From Pardosa pseudoannulata (lineage: Eukaryota; Arthropoda; Arachnida; Araneae; Lycosidae): a stretch of 64,000 nt of DNA. Positions within the stretch are counted from its first letter, which is position 1. The number at the start of each line of letters is the position of its first letter. The translations under genes were made by a program, and so were the position numbers. Where the stretch lies: NCBI GenBank assembly GCA_032207245.1, contig CM063503.1:102467693-102531692 (forward strand). Reading direction: 5' to 3'. This document shows, piece after piece, positions 24,452-37,290 of the stretch. The notes beneath the pieces are model-generated. The model was not told where the DNA came from. It saw only the letters and a program-made list of their open reading frames with translations, and ran no database searches.

Positions 24452-24867
24452 ATAAGTATATAAGTTCACTCTTACCATTCACATTCTACATTTATTTAAA
24501 AGATGTAATCCTACTCATTTATAAATTAGACAAAAATATTTGTTTTCCTGTAGATAAGTAGAGATAGGGCTTATATAAAAAAATATTTATACAAGTTTAT
24601 AAAAAAACACTACTTAATTGATTTTAAAAGGGAAGCAAATAGAAAACCGCCTATAAGTGACGCACCCATCAAAGTCGACGAAAGACATGAGTGTTTTATG
24701 CGAGCAATAGGGCATTATCCATCGATTTTGGGGGTGAATGGAAGAGTCATCAGTTTTCTCGGTAATGATCTTAGTCGACACTCGAACTTTGGTGCATTTC
24801 AAACAATGCGATTATGTCAACAAACTTCAATGGGGAGTTTATTTTCCCGCGTTAGCCGGGTGTCAAG
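24452..24867. other. Unassigned sequence between two hAT relics
   Basis: It is GC-richer after about 24640. The open frame at 24698-24994 runs into the neighbouring MITE and has no recognisable family. It may be the remainder of the preceding hAT element. Confidence 0.35.
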
Positions 24868-24875
24868 GGCTAAAC

Positions 24876-25524
24876 CAGTGATTCTCAACGGTGGCGGTCA
24901 AACGATACTGGCGGGCAGTGAACTTGTTTCTTGTGTTAGGGCGGTAATGTGGCAGGTTTTCACTTTCAAACTTAATTTTAAAAATACTAAATAAATTTAT
25001 TACATTAATTATATACTTTACACGATTTTTACCAGTAATAAAATAAACTTGCACGGTGGTTTCTGAACCAGTTATTTTCATTCTCTTATGTTCTGCGTGA
25101 AATTGGGCTGACATCCAGGAAAATATATTTAATCATCAGCATTCGTTTGGCTGAGTTTGGAGCTCTACGGTCTACTCTTTTGCAACACGAGGGTTATTGA
25201 GATTGGGACCTACTACTTAAAGCCGATTCCGAACGGCTGCGAACAGCTATGTCCCAGTGGGATTCGAACCTCCGAACTTTGAAACCGAAGGTCAGCACCC
25301 TGATCATTTGGCCATAGTATTCGTTTGAGCGATGCCTCAGCGTGTCTCAGTAACAAAAATTTGATTTTAACACTATTAAAGAAAATTACTTAAATATTTT
25401 GCCTTTTGTAATTGAGTAATTCTCCTAAACTACACTTTTAATGATGGGATTTTTACAAAAGGGGGCGTGGATTACATTTGGGCTCCTTAGGGGGGCGGTA
25501 GCTTAAAAAGGTTAAGAATCATTG
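24876..25524. mobile_element. Non-autonomous hAT element (MITE) with nested SINE
   Basis: The left end CAGTGATTCTCAAC and the reverse complement of the right end CAATGATTCTTAACC form hAT-type terminal repeats. Flanking 8-bp repeats GGCTAAAC (24868-24875) and GGTTAAAC (25525-25532) differ at one base, as expected for an aged hAT target duplication. The interior lacks a transposase and contains a complete SINE at 25150-25318. Confidence 0.8.
25150..25318 (-). mobile_element. tRNA-derived SINE, complete, nested in hAT MITE
   Basis: On the minus strand it starts with a tRNA-like head: box A-like TGGCCAAATGATC and box B GGTTCGAATCC. The hairpin AGCCGTTCGGAATCGGCTT and the GTAGGTCCCAATCTCA body follow. 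It is flanked by perfect 9-bp direct repeats ATTCGTTTG (25141-25149 and 25319-25327). This is the best-preserved copy of the family in the window. Confidence 0.88.
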
Positions 25525-25532
25525 GGTTAAAC

Positions 25533-27469
25533 CATTCAATAATTCCAAGGGTGAAGGTCAAAGGAGGGGGAAAGGATCATTGGGTTACGGAGTAGCGAGG
25601 TTTCCTTGTGAAGGAAGAAAGATGTAGAGGGAGATCGAATTGGACTATCCAGCCAGAGAGAAGTGTTCTTAACGTGATCGTCTGACTGAGGTGAAGGTGT
25701 AATTTTAGAAACTTGTTTTTCCCGAGATACTATGATTATGCTTAATTAATTTTTGGTTATATTTTTCTTTTAAAATAAATAGTTAAGTTTTATTGTTGGA
25801 AGAAAGACTTCATCTATACTCATCAATGCACATTTTCATTCATGTATAAGACCCGAATTACGTCATGCCAGGTAGATTAAGGTGTGATCTAAGTTATAGA
25901 TCAACATTCGACCTCTCGGTGTTACACCTCTCTGAGCGACAGAAGTTATAGGTACAACACTGAGATTAGGGTGGTTAAAGGAGTTTAATTCATTAGAATC
26001 AGCTTTTATTATATGGTGGAGTTTTGGACCGAAATATTTGAAATCACAGATAAAGTTGTTATACCTCTTCAAAAAGTTTATAGTACAATTGGAAATATTA
26101 CAAGATTATATGCTTTTTCACAAAAAATTGTGGTCTAAAAGAAATACAGAATCAATTAACTTTTACAAATCAGAAGATATAAAACTGTTCAGATGCAATG
26201 AGATCAAAGCAGCACTACGATGATACCTCCATAAAAGTTGAATTTGATGCCAATACAGAATTCTCCATAAATATATAATATGCGTTATGCTGTTAATGTG
26301 CCTGTAATAAAATTTTCTCAGAATTAAGCTTTTTGGTTAATTTAAAATGATGATATAATTTAAAAAGAATGTTTCTGCGCTATATAAAACACGTGTTGAC
26401 GATCTAAAAACTGTAATTACTTAAATATTCTCTCATTTTAAACATGGTTATATGTCTAAAGTTGCCGGAACTATATCTGCCAAACTCAGTTGGATGACAG
26501 TAACTGATACAAAAATTGAGTCCACATTTCCTAATTTTGCCACAGCAATGCAGATTTTTAAAGTATTGTCGTTTCAATTGCAGCAGTGAATAATTTTTTT
26601 TTTTCGCACTGAAAAAGAATAAAAAAATATTTATGCCCTTTTTGGGGAAAGGTCGATTAACGATGAGTATTTAAATACTTAAACGATAAATGTATTTTGT
26701 CCATGGAGAATGATTAATTTAACAATCTAAATCCGTGTTATATTATTAACCAATTTGACAAAGAAAAGGCTGGTAAAATACATATCTCTATGTTTTACTT
26801 AGAGGGGCACATTATTGCCAGTAAACCATCGGACGCCGAATATCTTAGGACGACACCGGTTACACATACTAAATACTTTTATAGTATTTTAAAAACGAAG
26901 TCCAGTTTGAGATGTTTGGCAATTGTTCCACGGTCTTCCAAAGAACTCGGATAACCATTTGACGGCAGTCGGAAGAGATTGCTGAAAACATGCTGATTTA
27001 CAGTTATAACAACAATGTTATAATTTGCTTAAGCAAGATGTAAGTTGAATGCGTTAAACCCATGTCTAAAACCTATAAGACGTCCCTCCCAGAAAATTGA
27101 TTGGTTGGTTCGAAAGTTCTTCATTGGGGGGAATCATTGTTCAGTAGTACTGCTGCAGCGTCACAAGGATTTGATTATCAGTTGTTGTTGTTGCTTCTCA
27201 TGCCACTTGGACAAACAAAGCACGAGTGAGCCTGCAGGCTCTCGTATTAAGGTTAAGGGGTGCGTCATTCGTTTTTTAATAAGCGCCATTAAGGTGAAAG
27301 AACGACTTCACTCAAGTAGGTCCTCGTAATTTTGAAGCAGGGACCAAGCAGAAGACCCATAGACTTGGCCTGCCATCCCCAGAGGTATTAATTGAGAACT
27401 TGGAGGACATTGTGACTACGAACATATTTTACGTGCCCCAGTCACCTTTAACGAACACGGCGGATCTTA
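25533..27469. other. Intergenic sequence, no recognised gene
   Basis: Short open frames here (for example 26038-26223 and 27045-27329) match nothing I recognise. Near 26510-26570 the plus strand reads STFPNFATAMQIF, weakly like the hAT C-terminal region, too short to call. Confidence 0.4.
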
Positions 27470-27542
27470 GGCCGGCTCGGGTTCCGAGCCCGCAATCTCT
27501 CAGTTATGAGATCGTTGCCTTTGCAAACTGAGCTACCGCGGC
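27470..27542 (-). tRNA. tRNA-Met-like pseudogene or SINE head
   Basis: The 73-base minus-strand sequence starts GCCGCGGTAGCTCAG, has a CATAACT anticodon-loop segment (anticodon CAT, Met), and a T-arm-like GCGGGCTCGGAACCCG. The acceptor stem pairs only partly and the T loop is irregular, so it is probably a pseudogene or a tRNA-derived repeat rather than a working gene. Confidence 0.45.
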
Positions 27543-27767
27543 TCTTGAAGTCATGCACCGAATCGGGACCTGATATAGCTCCCGGGGCTTTTCAACTTGG
27601 TTTTCTACAGTGATTAGTAAATTGCAAGTACTTAGACCATTCCGCGTGCCGGACATTCTCCGAAGTGCTCTAGAGAGTGAACGTTGCTTCGCAGCAACGG
27701 TGAGTGTGGGTGACTACTGGAGAGTAGCATTTGGAACAAATTTGGAAGAAAAGTAGATGCTCTAGCG

Positions 27768-28179
27768 CAGGGTTTCTTAAACGTTTCGGTGTGGGGACCC
27801 CATAATATTTACAAAATTTGAGAGCCCCCATAAGCATTGCGCAAATCCGACACACGTGTCAGTAAAATTGCCAGTTTCTTCACTGGTACTGTAATAGACT
27901 ATTACAGTTTTAGGTCATTAACTTTAATTTTTAACTTAAGACATACAACAATACGAAAATTTTAAATAAGTAATAAACTTTAAAATATAATACGTTTTTA
28001 TTATAAAAAGTGTGTCGAAACGTTTTCATTTTTTCTCTGTATTGTTTATATTTTCAGATACATGGTGTAAAAATATTTGATAATTTAAAAACTATTATAA
28101 TAAGTTAAAGAAATATGAAAATTGCTGAAATGTTTGGCAACCCTAATTGGGGTCGCGACCCACAGTTTAAAAAGCTCTA
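27768..28179. mobile_element. Non-autonomous hAT element (MITE) with perfect 8-bp duplication
   Basis: The left end CAGGGTTTCTTAAACG and the reverse complement of the right end TAGAGCTTTTTAAAC, with GGGGACCCC and GGTCGCGACC just inside, form Charlie-type hAT termini. The 8-bp CTCTAGCG is repeated exactly at 27760-27767 and 28180-28187. The 412-bp interior has no transposase. Confidence 0.88.
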
Positions 28180-28187
28180 CTCTAGCG

Positions 28188-31100
28188 GATATCATGTTCA
28201 TGACCGCTAAATTAGTGTTAGTGGCGTGAACTTTGCTTTCCTGAAAAGTGCTAAGAGTAATAATCTAAGTACTTTTAGTAATATAGAATTGTGCCTGCGC
28301 TCTTTTTCTCTCTAACTTACTGACTTTCTCTCTCCTCTTTGTTTATTCTGCATTCAATAATTAAATATTTAACACAAACCTTGTAACCATAAGAGGTTTC
28401 ACTTAAAAAGTCATATTAGGTTATTCATTACTTCGCATTTCTTCAAGTTTACTTCGCTTATTTTGAAAAATACTGATAGTAGATAATTTGTTCTTGAATG
28501 GATGATATTTTAAATGCATCGTTTCGTAATATGAGTTCCGATTTGTAGTAACCGCACGTAGTTGGACTAACTTTATTTGAAACCATTGTACAATAGTTCA
28601 GGTTATACTAGAATAGCCAGATACTAAACTACATATAAGCAGTAAAAGATTTGAATTATATATGGTGACCATACGTCCTCGAAATTCGGTGACAGTCCCC
28701 AAATTTACATTTGTTTTTAATTATATTCCCAAAAATACTTTGACTACTTTAGAACTCGAAAATTCCTCATATTTAAAGATTTGTTCTACTAAACCTAGTA
28801 AACCATTCAAATGAAATTATTACCGAGTGATTATTAATAAATGGAAATAATGAGTGTCCAAAATCTTCTTAAAGGCTTGATAATTGTAGGCTTGATACGT
28901 TGTAGTTTAATCTTGTTTACATTATTAATTCTGAAAGGAATTTCTGGACAATGTATCATAACAGGGAAATTAAAGTTATGGCGATTATATTATTCTTATT
29001 TTGTCTACACTACTGGCAAAATATATTTTAAATGAAACAGTTTTTATTCGTAAGGAATTTTACATTTAAACAGTTTTTGTTTATACATTATTGATAAAAA
29101 GTGTGTTAAATCAGCTATTTCTATAATGAATTCAAGTTTGAGTGTATGACTTGAAACAGACTAAAGAAGTTTTTCTTTTATAATTAAAGATAAATGAATG
29201 TACCAAGTTTCAATAAAGATTCTAATTTCACAATACTAAAACACTATTCTAGTCTATTTTAAAGTTTAGTAAATCAGTAAAGTTTTAAAGTATATTATAC
29301 ATGTTACTCTGTTATGTCCCCAAATAACCCCTCCAAAATATTACATAGTGTTCCCAAGTTTTCCTTGATTCGGGGACACCACGCTGTTTGTCCTCAAATT
29401 ACTCTTAGATTAGAAATATGACTGTCTTAGGCTTATAACACTAAATATTAGCTAGATATGCTACACTTAACTTTTATGCTATTCAAGTCCTGATACTATA
29501 AGTAAGGGACCCCTTTGAATTTATTTTGTGGGGTCCCCTCAGAATTTAAGCAATTAAAAAAACTAACGGCTGTAGATTTTTATAGTTAGATTTCGAGTAC
29601 GTATATGTATAAATTAAAATATAATTTTTAAACATTTATTTAAAAGAAAATTCAGCTATAACGGTCAATGAATATCATCATTAAGGAAAATAAATTTATT
29701 CATTAAAAATTAACCTCAAATATTAAAACAACTGTTAATGAACATAACTATATTTTACTGTATCTAAACAAACATAGATATGTTTTACATAATCCTCAGT
29801 TTTTATTCTGAAAAATCTTCTAGACTAGTAATAAAATCTAATTGCATTGCTTTTTGACTCTAAGTCGACATTCTAGCTAAACTGTTTAATCTATCGTGAG
29901 TTATTGCTGCCTTACATAGTTTAGTATGTGTTTAATCTGGAAAATGACCTTCTTGTCAATGCAACTCACACGGGTATATTTGAAAAGCAACAAACAGGTT
30001 TGATAATGCTGCATCCTTCTTATTTAAGACAAAACTTTAAGCATTTTAAATGCATTTCGGTAATAGTTTGATGGAAGAATAGATTTTAGATCATTCATTT
30101 CTTTAGCTAACATATTACCGCCTGCTTCCTTCTTAAAATTTAGAGATGTATTATTTTGCATAATCTTAGAGTTTATCAGAGCAGTTGCTAAATTTACTGC
30201 AATATTTTAATTTCCTCTCTCAAAACCCAAATAAATCAATATGAATTTAAAATTTTTCAAAACGAGACTGAATGCATCATGAGGCCTTAGTAAACGTAAT
30301 GGTTTCATATAAGGCCTGACGCTATCAATAGCAATAAAATCTCTTTTATTCCAAAGCTAGACGTGGTCTGACTCCGACAGAAAAGCGGACACATTTTATA
30401 GCATTTAAGGTAAGTATAAATCAGTCTAAAAAATACTGTTTTAATGGCTTTCTTAAAGTTTCTTTAGCGTAAAATTGTTATCTTGAAATGGAGGACGATT
30501 CGATAAACATGTACATTTCTCTGCTTCGGGAAGTTATAAATTAACATTTAGTAACAATATAGTAAGACAAATGGAATTAAAAATCTATTTCTCCTTTGTG
30601 GGGAGGCCAGGTATCATTCATCGCATAAATCCGAGAAAAGAAACCACTGAATAAAAAGTGCCAAAAAAAAAATTGCTCAGCTATATGGTACTTCCACGAT
30701 TTTTTCCAGGATATAAAATGTAAAAGTTTCTGTCAGTGGTTTTCCCGTTACCTGCCCGAGCAGTTTTGGCAAATCATTAAGTTCAGTTGTCCTCTTAAGA
30801 AAACCAGGAGCAACTCAGTACTTACATTATGCATGAATTAAAAAGTACTGACGTGATTTTTGAACAAAAAGGTAACTGTTTATTACAAAAACGCTATCAA
30901 AGCATAACCGCCATAGAACCAAAAGACCCCCCCCCTATTAAAATGAAATATACTGCTTCAGTTAGGCAACATAAAATAAAGTTCAATCCCGACATGGACG
31001 GAACAACAACTTTTTGTCTTCCTCCTCTAGTGTTAAAGTCTGATCTGTCTTTCAGTGCATTTTCTTTCCACGAAGAAAACACTGTGTAGGGGGTCGCACA

Positions 31101-32201
31101 TCACCCCTTCTCACATTCGTCCCTATGCATTTACATCAGCAAAGCTGTTCACCAGTTAGGCAATTTCCTTTTCACTCGGCTGCGGGTAGGGTAATTTTTT
31201 TTTTATCTCTCTGACAAAGATATTCAATGATGTCGCCCACTTTTGGGTCGACCGAAGCTCGCCATAATATTTTTCGGAACAATCCCCATGTCAGTGACAC
31301 TCAAAATTCTGTATGTCAATGGAGATCGTTAATGGGAAAGTAATGGTTTTTATGCCCGTCCACACAGTGATCGGTGACGTACTGTTCTGGTAGACGCCAT
31401 TAGTCTTTCCAGGTGTCCTTTTGTCAGCGCCTATATTAACATAAAATTTCAGGCACTGGCAACACTTAAGTCTTGTTTTGATTCGGGTTCGTAATTTTTC
31501 ATATGTTATTGTAACAAATATAGCTCCCCATAAAGTTACAGAATAATAAAATATCACGCAATACAAATTACAGCTTCAAATAATTTAAAATACCCCCTTC
31601 AAAGTATAAATTGAGTTCACCCTTTTTTTTTTTTTTTTGCAGATCCAAAGGGGGAAAAATGGATGTTTTTTGGTTTTTTGAGGTGATCTGACTGGAATTG
31701 TTCTGTGTTGTACACAGATCACAGTTTTATTATAACCCTTAGTCTTATAAATACACTTTTAGCTTAAAATTTCAGCATTTGAAAATTTGCACGTCTTTGC
31801 TGTGTGCCTTCCCCAAATAAACGTAAAGAATCAATCTTATTAAATTTTGTCTTTAGCATAGCCTCTTATAGCTGGCTTTTAGGCCATCTAATGGCTGCCT
31901 TTGACATGAAAGACAAGTTTGGAGAAAACAACAGCTTTTTGTCTAGTGTGCAACCTTTCCCAATCATTCTCAATTCAACAATTAAGAGAAAATTTAAAAC
32001 ATTTTTTACTTTCTTGGGAGTTAAAGAAAATGCAGTTCAGTAGCTATAATTACACACCATGCAAAAGTTGGAGTCTTCTATTAACTGCAGGTCCGTTTGA
32101 ACGGATATAGTTTGAACGGACATTGTTATTTGATACCAGCTTATTCTGATTTATCTTATAAACTAGACATGTAAAAAGATATAGTACAGCGGGCTCCCTT
32201 A
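28188..32201. other. Intergenic sequence with possible repeat remnants
   Basis: No gene is recognised. GTGACCATACGTCC near 28673 resembles the start of a TIR element, and a partly complementary segment lies near 29410-29430. Pairing is too weak for a firm call. Open frames at 30829-31089, 31291-31566 and 31804-32043 match no family I know. A T-run lies near 31622-31640. Confidence 0.4.
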
Positions 32202-32209
32202 ATGTAAGG

Positions 32210-34805
32210 CATCGGTCGGGGAACTTTTTTAATCATTAACCCAAAATATTTTTGTGTAAGTTGATATTACCCCATGGCGAAGAGAAAAAAAAACAAAAAA
32301 ACAAAAAAAACGAAATTGCCTCTTTTTAGCATCTTTCCTATTATAACCCCCCCGTGATAATTTTGAAAAGAAAACAACTAAAAGTTTTATTTAAACTTCA
32401 TTTATTCAATTTATCAATGTAATACCTAGTAATCCATAACTGTATTGTAACAAATTATAATAATAATAATAAAACAAAAGCAAACAATAATTAGAATTGA
32501 AAAAATTAAAAAAAAAAGAATAATTCAAAAATTTTTTTTCACGTTTTGGAGATATGGTGTTGTTTCATGTTCGATACAATTACTTCAAAATTAGGACTTT
32601 TTGATGTAAGAGCGATTTGAATGCAGTCTTCGGCGTTTAATCGATTTCTGTTCTTCGTTTTTATGTTCATTAGAGTGGAAAAGCCTTGTTCACACAAATA
32701 TGTTGTTCCAAATGGCAGCAATTTTTTAACCACCTCTTCATGTGCAATTTTGAAAGCCTTTGCAGCTTTTGAAATCCAAAAAGACGTCAAATTTGATTTA
32801 CTCTCAAATTGAATACGTTCTTCAGTATTAGATCGAAGTTCAAGAATTGCTTCTGCCAAACCTGAAGGTTCTTCTGGTATCATAGCAATATCACATTTAA
32901 AAGGATCTACAATCCAACTGATAGTACGTGCATCAAGATCTGGAAAGTAATCTAAAAACCGCTTTCTGAGTTTGAAAAAGATGACTTACAATTGTATCCT
33001 TGATGTCAGCAAAAGTAATATTTTCGCAATCTTCCAAAAACAAAGATAACCTTGAAAAAGAAGCTATCTTGTTCTGTTCTACTTTCTGTCTCCAAAATTG
33101 CAACTTTAATCCAAACGCTGACACTATTTCTCTCGCTGAAATGATATTGATATTCTTTCCTTGCAATTCTTTGTTTAATATATTTACCCTCTCAAAAATG
33201 TCCGCTAAATATACGAGATATGCAACCCAGGAAGAGTTTTTAAACTTATCTGCGAGAATATTTTTTTGATCAACCATAAAAATTACGACTTCAGGTTTGA
33301 GAGCCCATACTCGATTTAGTACATTTCCGCGAGAGAGCCACCTTACTTCTGTATAATAAAGTAGGTACGTATATTCAGCTTCACCGTCTTGACAAAATTC
33401 ACGAAATAGCCGCGTGTTTAGTGCATGTCCCTTGATAAAATTTACAATCTTGATGACATCATGCATGACAGCTTCCAGTGTAGGTTCTAAATATTTGACC
33501 ATAAGGGCCTGGCGATGGATCATACAGTGAATAACTTCAATATTTGGGTTTTTTTTACGAAAGCCGAAAAACCGTTAATATGACCCAGCATAGCTGGAGC
33601 TCCATCCAAAGATACAGAAATACAGTTTTCCCATTTTAAACTTTGCGCTATGAAGTATTCATTTACTTTATTGTAGACATCAATTCCACGAGATCTCAAC
33701 TCGAGAGGAGAACAAAACAGCAATTCCTCTTCAAAATTATCTGCACCTTTGTAGCGAACATATACCATTAGCTGGGAATTGCTACTACAATCAGTTGTCT
33801 CATCAAGCTGAATAGCAAAATATTTAGTCTGTTTTGATGCGAAAATAATCTGTTCGTTCACATTTTCTGCTAATATAGAAATTCGTTCTTTCACAATTTT
33901 TGCAGACAAGGGCACTGAATTCAGTTTCTTTGCTTCTTTTTGACCACACATAATCTCTGCCATTTTTGCAGCAGCTGGTTTAACCAAATCTTCACCAATA
34001 GTGTATGGTTTCTTATTTCGAGCCATCAACCAGGCTACTTCAAAGCTAGCCCTTGATGCTGAACGCTGATCGAATGTACCAAACAAGTTGCTATTTAACC
34101 TTTGTCTTTTAACAGATATTTCTAAATTTGCAAAGTATTCTCGCAGTTTGGAAGACAGGTGTGAATGCAAATTATCTAAATGTTTCTTCAATTGACTTTT
34201 TTTTGAAAGATTCTGAAGTCAGTACCTTCATACATACAACACACTGTGGTTTCATTGTACCATTGTTTTCTATTTTACAGATTACATAGATTACATTGAA
34301 ACCGTAATTAAGGAATTCTTCTTGGTATGTTCTTTTTCTATTTGCTGCCATCTGAAGGGAGACAGAAAATAATATTTGTAAAATATTTAAATTAAATTTC
34401 TAAATTGCGGCTTACCTTTATCGATATATCGATGATTAATGATAAAATCAGCAACTAACTAATAAAAACTCGCTCTCTGACTTGTCACTTTATTTGTACT
34501 CAATTTAAAGTAAAATAAAATGTGCTTTATTGCGCAAAGAGAACACTTTAGTGGTGGGTAGTGAGATGGTGAGAACCCTTTAGTGATGGGATAGTGAGAT
34601 GGCGAGAACATTTTAGTGTGGTGGGTAGTGAGATGGCTTGGCCTGCATATGTCTCTAAATTGTTTATGTTGAAAATAATACTAACAAGTTTATAAAATAG
34701 CAAATTAAAAATCTATACTTTTTACTCAAAAAAGTTTCATTTTTACCCCCCAAAATTTCCTTTTTACCCCATTTTGGGTAATTTACCCCGGTTCCCCGAC
34801 CGCTG
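32210..34805 (-). mobile_element. BED-type hAT transposon with TIRs and 8-bp target duplication
   Basis: The left end CATCGGTCGGGGAAC and the reverse complement of the right end CAGCGGTCGGGGAACC form terminal repeats. Flanking octamers ATGTAAGG (32202-32209) and CTGTAAGG (34806-34813) match at seven of eight positions. The 2596-bp element holds one transposase gene on the minus strand. A purine/pyrimidine-biased subterminal region with repeated TTTACCCC words lies inside the right end (34741-34790). Confidence 0.88.
32539..34351 (-). pseudogene. hAT transposase, BED-finger type, three frameshifts
   Basis: ATG at 34351-34349 opens MAANRKRTYQEEFLNYGF. A BED-type zinc finger follows, with a CVVC pair and then LKKHLDNLHSH. 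Next come an RNase H-like core with the first catalytic Asp in LDETTDCSSNSQ and a second in SLDGAPAMLG, the CMIHRQAL block, and the C-terminal dimerisation region ending TYLCEQGFSTLMNIKTKNRN before the stop at 32539. It resembles the ZBED5/SCAND3-like group. Reading needs a frame change near 34197-34204 (8 T), near 33549-33556 (8 T) and near 32975-32982 (T/A run). Apart from these the frames are open, about 600 codons, a usual family length. The breaks may be real mutations or assembly indels. Confidence 0.9.
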
Positions 34806-34918
34806 CTGTAAGGTATAGTCTTTTTAGCAAATTACAAATAATAATAAAACTCGACTTCGGTTTTAGGTTTAATGCTAATTCTTTATTCCCTGTCGAATTT
34901 TAAATATTGTATATATGA

Positions 34919-35255
34919 CAAGGCCGTAGGCAGGGGGGGGGATTTGGGGGACAGGTCCCCCCCCGAAACTTTGAAAGACCATTTTGTTGATAGACAATGT
35001 CCCACGTTTGTATGTTTATAGGCTATCTGCCTAGCTGTTAATGAACAAGGACAGTTATTCTCTTAGAAAAAAAAACCGCTGAGACCATAAAAGTATTGCT
35101 AGGCCGCTGGCCGGAAATACAACACTGTATTTTCGGCATTGTATTCTGAAAATGCAGTGCTTTTCCTTATATCAATTGAAGTATAATTCACAAATAAAGA
35201 TGTCTTTCTCCCTTGGTCCCCCCCCCCCCGAAAATAATTTCTGGCTACGGTCCTG
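34919..35255. mobile_element. 0.3-kb hAT MITE, copy 1, perfect 8-bp duplication
   Basis: Termini CAAGGCCGTAGGCAG and (reverse complement) CAGGACCGTAGCCAG. ATATATGA is repeated exactly at 34911-34918 and 35256-35263. Long G and C runs lie just inside both ends, and a near-palindrome with the word CAGTGC lies in the middle. A second copy is at 50690-50999. Confidence 0.9.
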
Positions 35256-35263
35256 ATATATGA

Positions 35264-37177
35264 TTAATGTGGGTAACTCCTCATTTAGATGTTCAGGTGT
35301 TAAAACAGAAAGCAAAATCTTTAATTCAGATGGTACTTAATTTTAGGTTTACTATTCATTTTACTTACTTTTGAAATGGTACAATGTTAATGCCGAACTA
35401 AATATACTTATAGCTATCACTAGAAAATATACCTAAGAGTCTGAAATATTCCGTAACACATTACACACGCAAAATAAATAAATCATTGTACAAAGCCTGC
35501 AAGTGATAACAATATTTCGATTACCTATTTCATTTCAACTTATTTATATTACGAAAGTAGCAAATGCTTTATGTTCCAAAAATGTATTTACTTAAATGGG
35601 TTTATAATTGATAAGTAACATTATTTTTAATGATTATGTGAAATTGTGTAATACTAGATCCCATGATGCCTAAATTGTAAAAAAGAATCAATATAATAGA
35701 TTATTAAATAGCTAATAAGGATTTTTTATAACAAGGATTTGCTTTTACTTTGAAATTAGTTTCATTTAATAAATAAACCTAATAAAACGAATGCACATTG
35801 TATTATATTCACATTATAAAGTTATAATATTTCTATTAGGGAAAGATATATGGTTTTATTCTACTTGATAATAAAAAAAAGGCCCTTTAGTGAACATGTA
35901 TTTTATATCATGACCTTTTTTAAATGCACGTTGCAGGGATAATTCAATTATGAGTTATCAGGATATCAGAGCAGATGTCCTTTAACGCCAAGGAAGTTAG
36001 TAATTTTGTTTTTCTAATGGCTGGTGGGTACTGGAAGTTCTTTCCCCAGGAAAAGCTAGAATTGTGTACCGATTCCCTGAATTAGGTTCACCATGAAGCG
36101 TAAGTCTACATTTCTCCGCTTTTGTAGATAGTCAGGAGGAGAGAGTTCACATTCCTGTTAAACATCAGGGCCTGATATAGCAGTTTTGTCCCCCTTGACA
36201 AAAGTGTAAAACGTCGCCCTTTTCACTTCATGCAGAGGCCGACTAAGGTTCTTTTGTGACCTGAACTCAACTCAGGTTTTATACCCCCTCCCCTTTTCAA
36301 TTTTTAACATAAATGGAATAGAATAACATTCACATAAAAATTATAACATTAAATTAAGAAACGGATTTTAAATATTACATTTTTTTCATTCTTATTTACT
36401 ATTATAAAACTTTTTATTAAATAAGAATTCAAATGAACACAGAAAGAAACATAATTAAACATACATTTATTTATTTTATGGCAAAAGAATATAAAATATC
36501 AATGAAATAACGCCCTCCCACCTTCCTTTAAAATGTTTAAATGCATTTGTGAGGAAAAAAAGAATCGAGTACAAATGCTAATGAAAATATTACAATTGTA
36601 AATTCAAATGTTATTTTTCATTCTTTAGAACAAAATTTCAAGCTTACGAGTTTTTTTTTCTCAGTCTAAATGGCAAAGTGAAATCACTTTTAAAAATACA
36701 ATAGAATATATAATTGTATAAAAAAGAATAAAATAGTGGATGAAGAATTTAAAATGTGTTTGCACTATTTCTTTTTATCCTTTTCTGGAATGTACGGTAA
36801 GAAATTTTAATATTCATCTCCTAAATTATCTGTTACTTTAAAAATTTGAAATTCTTTATTTCTGTGTTTTGTATTTTAATGAAGGTTACTGTTTTCAAAT
36901 CCAATGTATTTTAGAAACAGCACTGATCTAGAAACAGATTGGCCATATTTTGCATTAGCAACTTTTTCGTCGCCTAGTCAAACATCATTAAAATCATATA
37001 AACTGTATAAAAGTTTAATGTTGTAAAATATAAATTAAAAAATAGTACAATAGGAAAGATAACGTGATCTTTGTAGACATAAAAATTAGAGATACATTTA
37101 CATGAAAATTTTTGTTTTGCCCAATTTATATCCCGTATAATTTCTAGAAATAAATTAAGAAAAGTTCCACATGGTTT
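35264..37177. other. Intergenic AT-rich sequence
   Basis: No gene is recognised. CAGGGCCTGATATAGCAG near 36167 resembles a MITE end, but no partner end was found. Confidence 0.4.
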
Positions 37178-37290
37178 AGTTTAGAGAGCTATGGTTTACT
37201 GCTTTACCACACGAGGGCTAGTGAGTAGGGACCTACTGCTTAAAGCCGATTCCGAAAGGTTACGAATTTCCATGCCATCAGCGAGATCTG
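37178..37290 (-). mobile_element. SINE fragment, head truncated
   Basis: The minus-strand body words are present (plus-strand CACACGAGGGCTAGTGAG and AAAGCCGATTCCGAAAGG), but the tRNA-like head ends within a damaged box B near 37285. Confidence 0.7.

Noticed and set aside
26457..26590. hAT-like fragment reading STFPNFATAMQIF
   Set aside because: Too short and too diverged to assign.
28673..29430. Possible 0.75-kb TIR element (GTGACCATACGTCC near the left, GACAGTCATATTTC as the reverse complement of the right)
   Set aside because: The ends match too poorly and no target duplication was found.
30829..32110. Cluster of frames of 60-90 codons
   Set aside because: Both strands are open in places and no motif is recognisable. 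Probably chance or very old repeat.
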